From: Cenococcum geophilum 1.58 | Taxonomy: Eukaryota; Ascomycota; Dothideomycetes; Gloniales; Gloniaceae | Length of the DNA stretch: 64,000 bases | Direction: 5' to 3' | Assembly: GCA_001692895.1 (NCBI GenBank) | Contig: KV748181.1 | Span: 2,361,640 to 2,425,639 of the forward strand | Shown: positions 1 to 10,890 of the stretch, in pieces | Numbering within the stretch: position 1 is the stretch's first letter | Layout: every line of letters starts with the position of its first letter | Notes under the pieces: generated by a model | What the model was told of the DNA's origin: nothing | The model's database searches: none | What the model saw: only the letters and a program-made list of their open reading frames with translations | Translations under genes and position numbers: made by a program

Positions 1-59
1 TTAGTTAATAGATAGAAAGCATTTTACGGTTCTATATATAGTATCTTAAAATAGATATA

Positions 60-350
60 AAGTTAATATAACCGCCCTTATTAACACTAAAGTAAATAAC
101 TTTACCTTTATAAACACTGCCTATATAAATAATATTGCCAAGTTTCTAAATATAGAAGCTATCTAACTAAAGAAGCTTATTTAGGTAAAAGGCTATAATA
201 GCTAAGTCGGTTAGCCCGTTACCTACGTCTTAAAGTTATATATCGCTCTTAATGGACGACGCTAATATAGTATTCCCTTTTACATCCTAGACCTAGGGTC
301 TTATAATATAATCCTTAAACGAAAATAGATGTCCTATTTTAATATTTAGT
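60..350 (+). pseudogene. A: aspartic protease remnant
   Basis: Translation gives a fungal gypsy protease pattern: a degenerate ALIDSG-like start near 74, then a segment resembling VKGYxxxVGxPVT near 190-225, and GRRxYSIPFYILDLGSxxIILxRK near 250-330, the conserved C-terminal half of retroviral-type proteases. It would mature the Gag-Pol polyprotein. It precedes the reverse transcriptase by about 0.8 kb, as expected. Broken fossil. Confidence 0.75.
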
Positions 351-1039
351 TAAATATATAATAAAGACAGTTTATCTAGCCGGAGGATAGACTAAGGTTA
401 CCCTCCTTTATTAGGGAGATCTAAACTAACCATAAGACACTAGCTGTAAGGGCTAATTTTACCTACTAGTAGGATGTCCTGGCCTGTAATCTAGCCTTTA
501 CCTAAAAAGACGCCCGCTATAAAGCTAGAAAGAACTCCGTACTAATAAAGACACTCTTTTAAAGCACTATATTTAAAGAGGACTCTATATATAAAAGTAG
601 GATAGATAGTAATATAGATAATATCTAAATCGCGTAGATCTAACCGGTATGGAAAAGAACGCATTAATAGGATATAAGGGATAACCTCTAAAAGATATAA
701 CAGGAGTTAAAAGGAGTAATAATAACGCTAGTGCCCTAGAAGTCCACAAAGTTATATACGCCCCTATTGTTATATAAACACCCCACTATAAACATCACCG
801 CAATTAGCGCTATAGCGTTTTACTTTAATATATACTAAAAGGATAATAAGGTCTTTACAACAAGCCTATATAAGATTAACTAAATTATTAATAATAGGGA
901 GGAAGAGCTAGCTAAGGAAAGTAATAAGGAACTAGTTAAACGCCTTCTTCCTACTATTTATACAAATTATAAGGATGCGTTCTTAAAGGCGGCTTTAAAT
1001 AAGTTACCCCCTTACCAAATATACGATTATAAGATTTAA

Positions 1040-1700
1040 TTAAAAGCCAATAACTTACTAGGTTATGGCCCCCTCTACTAATAATTAACGGATAAGCTAA
1101 AAGTAATAAAGTAGTACTTAATTAATAACCTAGATAAAGGGTTTATTAAGCCAAGTTAAGCCCCTTTTACCTCCCCTATTCTATTTATAAAAAAGCCTAA
1201 TAGAGGCCTCCGCTTTTATATTAACTACTAAAAGCTAAACGCTATTACTTAAAAGGATTAGTATCCTATTTCTTTAATTAATAAGACCCTTACACGTTTA
1301 AGCTAGGTAAAGATCTTTACTAAACTTAATATCTATTAAGCTTTCTACTGAATTAGGATAAACCCTATATCTAAAGATTTAACCATATTCCGTACCTATT
1401 ATAGCTTTTATAAATATAAAGTTCTTCCCTTTAGACCAATAAACGGACTAGCTATATACTAAAGGTATATAAATAACGTTCTTTTTAATTACCTAAACGA
1501 ATTCTACACGATATACCTAGATAATATTCTTATATACTTAGATAATAAACTTAAGTATTAAGTTTATATTAAAAAGGTCTTAGAGAGACTACGGAACGCG
1601 GGCTTATAAGTTAATATTAAAAAATATAAGTTTAGGGTAAAACGTATAAAATACCTTAGGTTTATTATAACTATAAAAGAAATTAAGGTCGACTCTAAAA
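1040..1700 (+). pseudogene. A: reverse transcriptase remnant
   Basis: Conserved gypsy RT blocks follow in order: fingers (GLRFYINYxKLNAIT, about 1205-1250), palm A (KIFTKLNI, about 1310-1335), the block with VLPFRPINGLAIY (about 1420-1460) and the catalytic motif C read as YLDNILIY (about 1513-1540). Function in the family: copies genomic RNA into cDNA. The spacing between blocks is normal, so the domain is not internally rearranged. Heavily RIP-mutated. Confidence 0.9.
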
Positions 1701-1899
1701 AGGTAGAGGCAATCTATAACTTAAAGCCCTTTTATATAGTAAAAGAAATCTAATCCTTCCTTAGTTTTTATAACTTCTACCGCTAGTTTATCCGCGACTA
1801 CGGAATTATAGTAAAACCTCTTATACGACTAACTAGGAAGGACACGCCTTTTATCTTTAATAATAACTATATAAAAGCCTTTAAAGAGATAAAGGATTA

Positions 1900-2103
1900 G
1901 CTTATCTCTTCCTTAATCCTTTATTACTATAACTTAGACTTTAAATTAATGCTTAAAACGAACGCCTCTAATAGGGTTATAGTGGGAATCCTATTACAGT
2001 TATATTTAGACAGTAAATAGTACCCTATTACTTTCTTCTTAAAAATAATAGACCTAGTTAAGTATAACTACAAAATATATAATAAAGAAATACTAGCTAT
2101 TAT
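1900..2103 (+). pseudogene. A: RNase H, first part
   Basis: The segment reads LDFKLMLKTNASNRVIVG and later KYNYKIYNKEILAI, the start of gypsy RNase H (the usual form is TDASxxAxG ... YDKELLAI). The domain stops at 2103, where the LTR of A2 begins, and resumes at 6201 with RIELKGTNF and the IYTDYKALEYF block. The 5 bp attat is found on both sides (2099-2103 and 6196-6200), which fits a target-site duplication and keeps normal domain spacing. Confidence 0.85.
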
Positions 2104-2312
2104 TGTTGGGTAAAACCTAAGTATATAGTTATATAGCTACGAGGCACAGGCAACTCGTATACAACTCGCCTATAAGGCACGTGCTCTATACATGCCTAGG
2201 AAAACCCCTTCCTTACCTTACACCTTAGACTCCTCCTTCTACCTTAAGGATTCGTCTACTGTACAATATACCCTATTGTTCTATTATTAGACTCCCTATC
2301 TATATCCTTACC
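2104..2312 (+). repeat. A2 left LTR
   Basis: Matches 5982-6195 over essentially its whole length, differing mostly by C/T and G/A changes. The exact right edge is uncertain, since the two copies diverge after ccttacc. Confidence 0.85.
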
Positions 2313-2356
2313 AATCCCCTTAGGAGGATAGCCGGTTTAATTTTCTACGATCCACA

Positions 2357-3560
2357 ATGCCTCCGAAGACAAAATTAACGCCTATACTTAACGGTAATAC
2401 GCCCGCAACACAACGGCAAAGCGCCTCAGCATCTAGTGCAGATAAAAACGCTAGTAGCACACTAGCAGAATCTAAGCCACCTCCTAAATCTTAAGATTAG
2501 ACATCTATAAACGCTAGAGACTAGTTTAACTTATATACCTAGGCTTAATAGGAGCTTAGTAAGGTTACTAGCGTCCTACCAAATACTGCTAACCTAAAGG
2601 AGCTAGATAAGCTGGCTAATAAAATAGCCAACTTATGGAGTATTATTAATTTAATAAAGCCCTTCTATTGTCTCTCTAGCGAAGAGTATAAGTCGCGCAG
2701 CGAACGTATATAACGAACGAATCTTAACGCCCTAGTTAAGAAGTTACCGCTTAATATTAGTGGCACTACTTAACAGAAGTTTAACCGGTAGATTGCTGCA
2801 ATTAAGAATTAATTTAAGATCTATAACGCTAACTATAACTGCAAGCAATATACGCGCTAGGCTATTAAAGGTCTTATAAAAAAGAAGATAGTCGCCTAAC
2901 TAGTATATTACCGTCTAGGCGCTAAAGATAAAGGTCCTCTACTATAGAATAAACTTAAGACTATAGTCCAAGACCAGATTAAGAACCCTATAGTAAGACG
3001 CTTTAAAAATGCTACTATATACTATATAACTGTAATAAAGGAGAACTAGAAGTTTAACACCTTTTTAGCCCGTATATATAGCTTAGAGAACCTCTTCTTA
3101 TACACCCCTTTTGTCGACCCTAATTAAGAGGTAGGCTTTTAGTTCTTATGCCTTCTAACCTACCTATAAGCAGAGCTCTTCCGCCAGAACTTCGCTATAC
3201 GGGTAAGAACCGCTAAAAACCTCTTTATAGAAATCCGCTATATAAAGTAACTACTCTATACTATAAAGCTCGCAGAAGACCGCGTAGCTAGTAGCAACAG
3301 ATCCTTATATTTAAAGCGCGGTCGTAGTATAGGCTTTATAGGGTTAGGTTTAGAGGACAGAACCCTAGAAAGGCAACGCTTTCCTAACTAAGCTCTAAGG
3401 GAGACTACTTAACAGCCGGACGGCTTTAAGGACCCCCTGGACGCTAGCGCTGTAAATATAAATTACTAGATAAATATAGCTTTCAGAAAACCTAAGGCCC
3501 TAGTAATATACCTCTTAGCTATAACTAGGGCCTAATATAGAGGGAGAAAAGGAACGCATT
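2357..3560 (+). pseudogene. A2: Gag-like protein remnant
   Basis: It begins with an ATG 45 bp after the LTR, reading MPPKTKLTPILNGNTPATQ, a basic/polar Gag-style N-terminus. Further on, segments such as LANKIANLWSIINLIKPFY, KELDKL and IVQDQIKNPIVRRFKNATIYY suggest a helical Gag body. No CCHC zinc knuckle could be seen. There is no pol behind it. The family role would be particle assembly, an inference from position and composition rather than from a named domain. Broken fossil. Confidence 0.6.
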
Positions 3561-3656
3561 GTGGTATATATTGCGATAGATACGCCCTAGCGAAGTCCGC
3601 CTATATGCTTAATACAATAATAGGTGCTAAATTAACCTTAATGCCAAGCTACCTAA

Positions 3657-3960
3657 GACTAGGATACCGCATACCCTAAATGCATATTATACGTAGGATA
3701 TCGCGACCCGACGTTAGATGAGAAGACTAGGATAACGCATACCCTAAACGCATTATGCGCAGGATATCGCGACCCAACGTCGAAGAACGAGACTAGGATA
3801 ACGTATACCCTAAACGCATTATGCGCAGGACATTACAACCTAACGTTAAAGAACGAGACTAGGATACCGTATACCCTAAACGCATATTATACGCAGGATA
3901 TCGCGACCCGACGTTAGTATAGGTAGAAGGCTCGGACACCGCATACCCCTAAATATATAC
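3657..3960 (+). repeat. Tandem repeat, 66-68 bp unit, about 4.5 copies
   Basis: The phrase gactaggata recurs at 3657, 3725, 3791 and 3857 (spacing 68, 66, 66), each followed by a cgcataccctaaacgcat-like segment and an aggatatcgcgacc segment. A fifth, degenerate unit follows. It lies directly downstream of the A2 Gag remnant. Copies differ mostly by transitions. Confidence 0.9.
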
Positions 3961-4462
3961 TTTATATAGTCGCATCGCGACCTGACTACGTCTATGCCTA
4001 TACTACACCAAAAAGTTACGGGTTATGGGCCTTATGGGCGGCCCTAGTGCTACTACACCAATAACCTAGCGCCGGCGGACTAAAGTGTTCTGCTATTCTT
4101 ATTAAGACTTTAACCAACCTAATAGCGCTAAACCCTTAACCTAAGCGACGGTCCCCTATAACAACCCTGCGAGTTACCTCGCTGGCATTAACTTTACGCA
4201 GAGTCTCGTGTTACAGTAAGAGTAGTGGTAGCTGCTTTAGCCGAAATAGCTTATAGAACACCCCTAAGTTACTAGTCTATCTGTAGAGTATAAGGGACGC
4301 CTTTATACGCTTTATACGTGACCACCTAGGGGCAAGCTCTTGCTAGTAATACTTAAGGACTCCTAAGGCATAATAAGGTCTAGCCTTACTAAGGACCTCC
4401 GTAAATACCTAGGTACTATAATACCTGCTAATGCTTAAATCGCGTCGCTATACACCTTATAG

Positions 4463-4649
4463 TGTCACGGCACTGACCTGACACGTTGTTATAATTCAGT
4501 GTTGTCATGACACGAGCACGGACCTGACCCCTGAGCGACGTGTATATATACCACCTCACCTCCTACATAGATCCTCACACGACATCGTTTGTCAATCATA
4601 TACAGTCACCTCGTACATCGTACCTTGACAGTCCGCACGTACTGTGACA
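4463..4649 (+). repeat. Solo LTR of family E inside A2
   Basis: This 187-bp sequence starts tgtcacggcac and ends actgtgaca, and is the reverse complement of the E LTRs at 55187-55366 and 56479-56665. It is flanked by a perfect 5-bp duplication, tatag (4458-4462 and 4650-4654), so it inserted on its own and lost its interior by LTR-LTR recombination. It keeps far more CpA/TpG than the E copy at 55 kb, so it looks younger and barely RIP-mutated. Confidence 0.93.
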
Positions 4650-4654
4650 TATAG

Positions 4655-5250
4655 TGAGCTGCAGCCCCTAAGGCCCCTACACAAGCCTAGCGGTATTACT
4701 TACTTAACTGTTACGGATCTCCCTAAGGCCAAGACACCTCCTTATCCTTATAAACCGTTTCATAAAACTAGTATACTACTACTCAGCCTTGTAGCTAAAG
4801 CGTAAGCGAAAAGCAAGCGCCGCTGCTAAGATAGCCTGTATTAAAGAAAGGCAGAGGACGTTCTAAGGGATTAAGGAGTAAGCTAACGCTTATAGTAAGA
4901 GTTGCGGTATATATATGGGGTGAAGCTTAATTTATTAATATCCTATATAGGCTACACTTTAACGCAACCCAGCTATGCTAGTGACTTATAAGCGACCCGC
5001 AGGTGACTTATAGGCGCACCGCTGGTGACCCTAAAGCAATTAAAAGTACTCTCCCTAGACCTAGTCCGTTACTCTATACTACCTTTATAGACTATTTATA
5101 TATTAAGTAATAGTAACCTATACTAACGATTTATACTAGATAGGTCCGTTTATAACTAGGGTCCTTTAACTAGGGTCTTCGACTCACTAGTAACCTACTA
5201 GTAGTAACCTACACCGACGACTTATACTATTCTACGTATATGCTATACAA
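4655..5250. other. A2 interior, unassigned
   Basis: No domain recognised. A stretch at about 4780-4900 is rich in Lys/Arg/Ala codons on the plus strand (KAKTPPYPYKPFHKTS upstream), possibly the tail of the Gag-like product, but it cannot be assigned. Confidence 0.4.
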
Positions 5251-5256
5251 ATAACG

Positions 5257-5625
5257 CGCAAGGCTAAAGCATGGGTTAGCGGTAGGTTTAACGGGCATAT
5301 AGCCTTACCGTCCTAAACTGGCTGTATATAAGTAACTTATAACCTACCCACGAAGTATATACGGCGCTACGCCTATATAGCGTAAGGCTAAAGTAAGGGT
5401 TAACGGCGGGTTTAATGGATATATAGCCTTACCGTCCTAAACTGGCTGTATATAAGTAACTTATAACCTACCCACGAAGTATATACGGCGCTACGCCTAT
5501 ATAGCGTAAGGCTAAAGTAAGGGTTAACGGCGGGTTTAATGGATATATAGCCTTACCGTCCTAAATCTGGCTGTATATAAGTAATTTATAACCTACCCGC
5601 GAGGTACTAGCGACCTACTTATATA
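5257..5625 (+). repeat. Tandem repeat, 124 bp unit, 3 copies
   Basis: The phrase cgcaaggctaaag / cgtaaggctaaag starts units at 5257, 5381 and 5505, an exact 124-bp period. Each unit contains tagccttaccgtcctaaa and ggctgtatataagtaa. Copies 2 and 3 are nearly identical; copy 1 has more CpG/CpA, so RIP differs between units. Confidence 0.92.
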
Positions 5626-5702
5626 AGCGAGCTTTTGGAATATTTCTTATTTACTAAATTTAGGCAATAGTATTAAGCTATTAGCTCTACCTATTAAATA
5701 AA

Positions 5703-5745
5703 CTAATTAGGATTTTCTATACCGGGCATACAAAATCGCTATTAG
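5703..5745. repeat. Palindrome P1 (copy in A2)
   Basis: Core 5711-5737 is a degenerate form of the 27-bp palindrome seen intact at 10191-10217, with outer arms ctaat ... attag (RIP forms of CCAAT ... ATTGG). It is followed 51 bp later by palindrome P2. Confidence 0.85.
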
Positions 5746-5795
5746 CTTGGTGAAATATAGGGAAGTCTTAGCAAGCTAAATCTAACTAATTAGAC

Positions 5796-5818
5796 AACTT
5801 TAACCGGCGGTCAAAGTT
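5796..5818. repeat. Palindrome P2 (copy in A2)
   Basis: The 23 bp has arms aactttaaccg / cggtcaaagtt around one centre base. The preceding ctaactaattaga and the following tccttaacatctt are shared with the copy in G at 28117-28139. Confidence 0.85.
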
Positions 5819-5981
5819 CCTTAACATCTTCGCGCCGCAAGTGTACTACCTATCTCTCTATACGCAAAATTAGGACGCTCTTTCCCTTCTAATTTTTTCC
5901 CTTATTAAGGTTTTTATAGGGTTTTATTAAGGCCTAAGTATATAAAGGATTAGGGACGACCCTTTTTAAAGGGGGGGGCAT

Positions 5982-6195
5982 TGTTAGGTAAAACCTGAGT
6001 ATATAATTATATAGCTGCAAGGCACAGGCAACTTGTATATAACTTGCCTATAAGGCACGTGCTCTATATATACCTAGGGAAACCCCTTCCTTACCTCGTA
6101 CCTTAGACTCCTCCTTCTACCTTAAGGATTCGTCTACTGTATAATATACCCTATTGTTCTATTATTGGACTCCCTATCTATATCCTTACCTTATA
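5982..6195 (+). repeat. A2 right LTR
   Basis: Preceded by a run of eight G (polypurine tract, 5968-5979). Repeats 2104-2312. Followed by TSD attat (6196-6200), after which the RNase H of A resumes. Confidence 0.88.
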
Positions 6196-6200
6196 ATTAT

Positions 6201-7000
6201 TTAATTACTATTTTAATAGCGCATAGAGCTTAAAGGAACGAACTTTTAAATTAAGATATATACAGACTATAAAGCCCTAGAGTACTTTATAACTATAAAG
6301 TAGGTTATTAAATAATAAGCCTAGTAGGCTAAAATACTCTCCTAATTCTTTTTTATAATTATATATCGTTCTAGTAAGTAAAACTCTAAGGCTAATACTT
6401 TAACCTAAAAAGAATAAGATATAGGACCCTAGGATAAGCTAAAGACCTAATATTAGACGCGCGCCCTTCTTTATCCTAAACAGCTTAACCTACAGATTCT
6501 TAAGGAGCTAGACTCCCAGCTAAACAAGCTAACATTAATAAAGAAGACCTTAAATAAACTAATAGGGCTAATTAATTACCTCCTAACTACAAACCGCATG
6601 GCTAACGCCTTAAAGGCCCTCCGCGATTAAGCTGTAAAAGGAAACCCCAATTTTAAAGTAAAGGAAGGGTTACTCCTATATTAGGAGCGGCTTATAGTCC
6701 CTAACATCAATAATCTACGGACTAAACTAATCCGCGAAGCTTATTACTAAGTTTCTACGGCATACCTTAGTAAAAACAAGACCCGTAAAATTATTAACTG
6801 CCACTACTACTAGCTAAAAATAGTTATAAATATTAATCGATATATACGGAACTACGAAGACTATAAGAGAGTTATAATCCTACGGGATAAGACCTTAGGA
6901 CTACTTAAGCCACTCCTAATACCAAAGCGCCCTTAGCAGTATATTTTTATAGACTTTTATAAACTACCTAGGGACCGTAACGGATACGATATAGTTATAG
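6201..7000 (+). pseudogene. A: RNase H end and integrase start
   Basis: RNase H continues with RIELKGTNF and IYTDYKALEYFI (about 6222-6290). The integrase zinc region follows: LIREAYY, then INCHYYxLKIVININRYIRNYEDYKR (about 6725-6880, a fungal HHCC domain). The start of the core reads FIDFYKLPRDRNGYDI (about 6945-6993). At 7000 the core is cut by element B1; it resumes at 13361 with VNCFSKRPFLIPYYK, and removing one atag copy restores the usual spacing. Confidence 0.88.
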
Positions 7001-7243
7001 TGTGGGAGGGTACGACCACTCTCAGATGGGAAAGTCACAGTGCCGTCTGTCTGTCTGTCGGTCGGTCGGTCGGTCGGTCGGTCGGTCGTCAGTCGTAATC
7101 AATCAGTAGGAAAGCAGTCAGTAAGAAGAAAGGAAAGAATGTATTCCGGTAGGTCATGATGTCTAAGAAGGAGGGAAGCCGAAGACTCTATAAATACAAG
7201 AGAATGCCAAGGTACTAGGCGTGAGCCATTTTACCCCACCACA
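7001..7243 (-). repeat. B1 left LTR (3' LTR of the element)
   Basis: Contains a (GTCG)n tract at about 7055-7088, within a ctgtctgtcggtcgg context. Near-identical to 13110-13360. Confidence 0.95.
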
Positions 7244-7264
7244 TACCTCCCCCACCAAGAACGT
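7244..7264 (-). promoter_or_regulatory. B1 polypurine tract
   Basis: Read on the minus strand it is ggtgggggaggta directly before the LTR start TGTGG. This is the expected plus-strand priming site of an LTR element and sets the orientation. Confidence 0.7.
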
Positions 7265-7439
7265 TGTCCCCTAACGTTCTATATAATAGAAGAATAGCCA
7301 AAAAAAGCATAGCGAAAGCAGAATAGAAAAAGGAAAGCACATCCCTAAAAGAACGCAGATAACCTCGTCCTCAGCTCTCCTATAGAACTGTTCTACGGCG
7401 TCCTTCCGTTATCCATAGCTAAGATCTAACCTAGTAACT

Positions 7440-8060
7440 AGGAGTAACTAGGACAGCAGTAAATCAGAAATAATAGCGACAGCAGCAATGGCAGTGATAG
7501 CAGTAACAACAGTAACAGCAGTAGTAGTAACGGTAATAGAAATAGCAATAAAAGCAGATATCTAGCGCAGTAAAATAAAACAGGACGGTCAGCGGTAGAA
7601 CGGTTAGTAACAGAATAGTCGGTAGAAGAACTCAGTCGGTATAGCAAGCAATAGGACATCTGGCAGTAGAGCTTTTAATAGCAGAACACTCAGTAACGGC
7701 AGACGGTCGATGGCAGTCAGTCAGTAGCAGTCGGTCAAAACAGCAGTAGCAGAACAATCGGAATAGTAGAACGGAACGGTCAAACAGCAGCAGTAGAATA
7801 GCTAGTCGGAACAGCAGTAGCAGTAGCAGTAGAACAGTCGGTCGGCGGCGGTCGGTCGGAGTAGCGCTCGGTAAAAACAGTAGAACGGAACAGGTCGGTC
7901 AGAGCAGTTGGGCGTCATAGCAGATCCAGCAGATCTAGCAGTAAAATAGATCTAGCAACGGTACAGATCTAAAACAATAGAGACAGAGCAGTCGGTTAAG
8001 ACAGTAGGACAAAGCAGTCGGACGGAATAGCAGCAGCAGCGGCGGCGGTAGTAGGGCAGT
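7440..8060. repeat. B1: AGC/AGT triplet-rich low-complexity tract
   Basis: Dense runs of cag, tag, aac and agt triplets, broken by short gtcggtcgg segments. Any open frame here (for example a poly-Leu frame on the minus strand) is a by-product of composition. The same tract, more decayed, lies in B2 at about 16680-17340. Confidence 0.85.
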
Positions 8061-8099
8061 CGATCAAGACGGCAGAGGCTATAACCCGACTCAATCGTT

Positions 8100-10120
8100 C
8101 GGCTGGTCATTTGATATTAAGACTCTGCATCTAGCTCTGCATCGGTCTGCATCGTACACGGCTCTCGATTAAGGCTCTATCCGTGGCATTGCATCAGGCC
8201 CTGCATCGTCAAGCTTTTACGTCCGCATAGCTCTGCATCTGACTGTGCGTCTGACTGCGCGTCAGTAGCTCTGCATTGCATAGTCTGTGTCCGTGTCTAC
8301 GTGGGTGCCTGCATGCCTGCTTTAACTGTCGGACGAAGACTGTCTAGTTGGTCGACGACGACGTCCTGCAACTGATCGTTCGGTCGGTCGATTAAGGTAG
8401 AAAGTCAGCCCGGTCAAAGGCTCTGATTGTCCTGATTTGAATGCGGAGACGGCGTTCAGCTGATTGAGATTTAATGAGGCCCTGGCTTGACTCAAGGTGT
8501 CTTCTGCTGCATGTACGACTGGGGCTTTGCATCCATAGACAATCGATCAAGGCTTCGCATATATAGGCGTCCAGTTAAGCTGCCGTGCTGTTGTCCAATC
8601 AAGGCTCTACACCTGTATGCTCCATATCCATAGACTCCGTGTATAACTGTGTGAGACTCCGTGTAAAGCTCCGTAACTATATCTACGGGAAAGATCATTC
8701 TAGTTAACTAGTCCGTAGGCGTTAAGACGGGCGGCAGTTAATCAATACGGAGGTAGGCAGTCAAGGGAAGAGGCACTCGCAGAGGCTCCAAAACGTTAAT
8801 TGACTGTGTTTCCGACATCCTTCTGGCCGTATACTAGTTTCCTAATTAGGTCTAGTGCCTGCGGTAATGCATCTTTGACTGCCGATCGAAGACATCTAAC
8901 GGCGACGGTAACTAATTCGGTTTGGCTGTAACAACGTACAATCGACTGACGTTCAAATAGGGTATTAGGCCGGCCCGACCGAAGCTCTAGTTAATCCGAC
9001 TTGACTATAGAGGCGGCATCCGATTGATCAAGACTTAACTAAGGCTCTAGCTTAACTCAAGGCGTCTTCTGCTGCATGTACGACCTAGGCTCTGCATCCG
9101 TAGGCTCTGCATCTGCAGACAATCGACCAAGACTCTGGCTGTGCAGTCGTTCGTCAAAGCTCTACATCCATGCAGTCGTTCAATTGGGGCCCTGCATCCG
9201 TAGTCGATTGAGGCTCTTAGTGTCCACCAGACGTCCAATCCAGAGACCTGTCTTAAGACTTCCTCCTTCGCGAGCATAAACGGCAGCTTCCAGTAGACTA
9301 TTTCTGCAGGCCCGTTGCTTTCCTAGGGCGTCTTTTATAGCTGCTTTCTTCCCTTTCTAAGCCGTCCTTGCTTGACTCTTTCGGCATATCCTTAGGCTTT
9401 TGCGGCTGCTTCTTTGCCCCCGCTACTGGCAGTACGCTCACGTATCTTTAATCTTCTTCTAGCTTAAGAGCCTTCTAGGGACTATCTTCTGCTTCCAGTC
9501 TCTTTGTTATCCGGTGGCAGCTTCTCGGCTATTGTGACTACTTCCGTCGCATATCCCTTGCCCTTGCGTCCATAATACAGTCCTTTCGTCAAGACGATCT
9601 CTGAGAAGTGCTGGCTCCTATACGTCCAATTCCTGTTTCCCTTATATCCTCGATAAGGCCCTTCACTAGCTCAGCCAGACACGGCTCGGTACTGTCTTCA
9701 GTCGCATAAAGATGGCTTAGGTACGCGGTGCTTTGTTACTGATATCGTGCTGCTGCCTTTATGTAGGTCCCTTCCTTGCCGCGGTGTCTGTTCTTGTCGT
9801 GCAGCTGGCGCAGTACTGAATTCGGATGGCAGTGACAGTTGTGCTGCGATTATTTGTCGTTCGAATAAGGAATAAGGTCGGCCCGGTCGAAGGCTCTAAT
9901 TTAACGACATTCGACTGATTCGATGCAGTGACGTGACGTGCTGGTATCAAGGCTCTGGCTTGATTCGACTCTTCGACTAGTCGCGGCTTCTATGCAGTTG
10001 TTCGATTGACCAAGGCTTCCGTGTAGTCGTTCGATTAAGGCACTGTATACAGCTCTGCATCATATAATCGGCTCTGTATCCGTGCAATCAATTAAGGCTC
10101 TCGGTATCCGTTCTCGTTGT
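8100..10120. repeat. B1: degenerate short repeats (ctctgcatc family)
   Basis: Irregular recurrences of ggctctgcatc, aatcgatcaag and gtcgttcg-like words at roughly 20-45 bp spacing, especially 8100-8290, 8520-8660, 9050-9210 and 9950-10110. I see no protein domain. B2 carries the same region, decayed, at 17380-19600. Small open frames here do not look like genes. Confidence 0.7.
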
Positions 10121-10182
10121 GCAACTACATCATCGAATTCTAGGGGCGGTGTAGAGTTCTGCCGGCTCTATTGCTAAATAGA

Positions 10183-10225
10183 CCAATCAGGATTTTCCAT
10201 CCCCGGGATGGAAAATCGCTATTGG
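10183..10225. repeat. Palindrome P1, intact copy
   Basis: Core 10191-10217 is a perfect 13+1+13 palindrome, with arm gattttccatccc and its exact reverse complement around a single C. Outer arms CCAAT (10183-10187) and ATTGG (10221-10225) extend it to 43 bp with 3-bp loops. It could form a strong cruciform or hairpin. Confidence 0.95.
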
Positions 10226-10890
10226 CTCGGCGACAGGCGGTAAGCTAAGCTGATATCTTTACAGCAGTAGGTCGTCGCAACTAACGCATCTCGACACGTT
10301 GTAATCAAGAAAATAAACAAGAAAAGGAGCTTTAGGAAATATAGTAAATAAGCAGACAAATAGAAATCTTTTATACGGTCGTCACCTGCGTCCCCTCCCC
10401 CACCTTAGAGCTTGACTGTCCCCTAGTCGAACATCCTACACCTGCGGTGGAGCCTGCTTCGGAGCTTGCTGCGGAGCCTAGTTACACGGTCGTCTCTAAG
10501 GTCGCGGCCAAGGGTCGGACGATCCGTCCATAGGTACCACTTGATAATAGTCTTCCCTAGCTTCAGCTGCCTTATCCGTAGGCCGTGACCTAATCTGGAC
10601 GTAATCTCCTAGTCTTACATTGTTCTCCTGCGGCTTCACAGCTGTCCTAGTTGCATAGCTGTCTTCAAGGGTTAGGCGATTCTAATAGTAGTCCCCCCAG
10701 TTCATACTTTTCTCATCACTAATTTTTAGCGCTGCTCCGTTATGGAAGGCCCGCTGCTGCGTCTGTTCTTTCTTCGGTCTGTCTAAGTCTACTCCTTGGT
10801 ACGTACGGAGCCAGTTCTTAATACCTTTCAGTCGTCCTTTATTGCCGAGCCACGGAAGTACTGGTCCAGGTCAATCGCGCGTCCCCGCTA

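Larger units (their letters stand above)
2104..6195 (+). mobile_element. Element A2: Gag-only LTR element (LARD-like) inside A
   Basis: Two direct repeats of about 210 bp (2104-2312 and 5982-6195) start tgttgggta / tgttaggta, and a polypurine tract (5968-5979) precedes the right one. TSD attat lies outside. The 3.7-kb interior holds a Gag-like coding remnant, two unrelated tandem arrays, a solo LTR of family E and the P1/P2 palindrome module. I find no protease, RT or integrase, so it is probably a non-autonomous large retrotransposon derivative. Broken in many places; it is younger than A, into which it inserted. Confidence 0.85.

Noticed and set aside
2104-2107. 4-bp TSD ttat for A2
   Set aside because: The 5-bp attat (2099-2103 and 6196-6200) restores normal RNase H spacing in A and gives the right LTR a proper end, so it is preferred.
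7438-7659. Leucine-rich, membrane-like open frame on minus strand
   Set aside because: Comes from AGC/AGT triplet repeats in B1; no gene structure.
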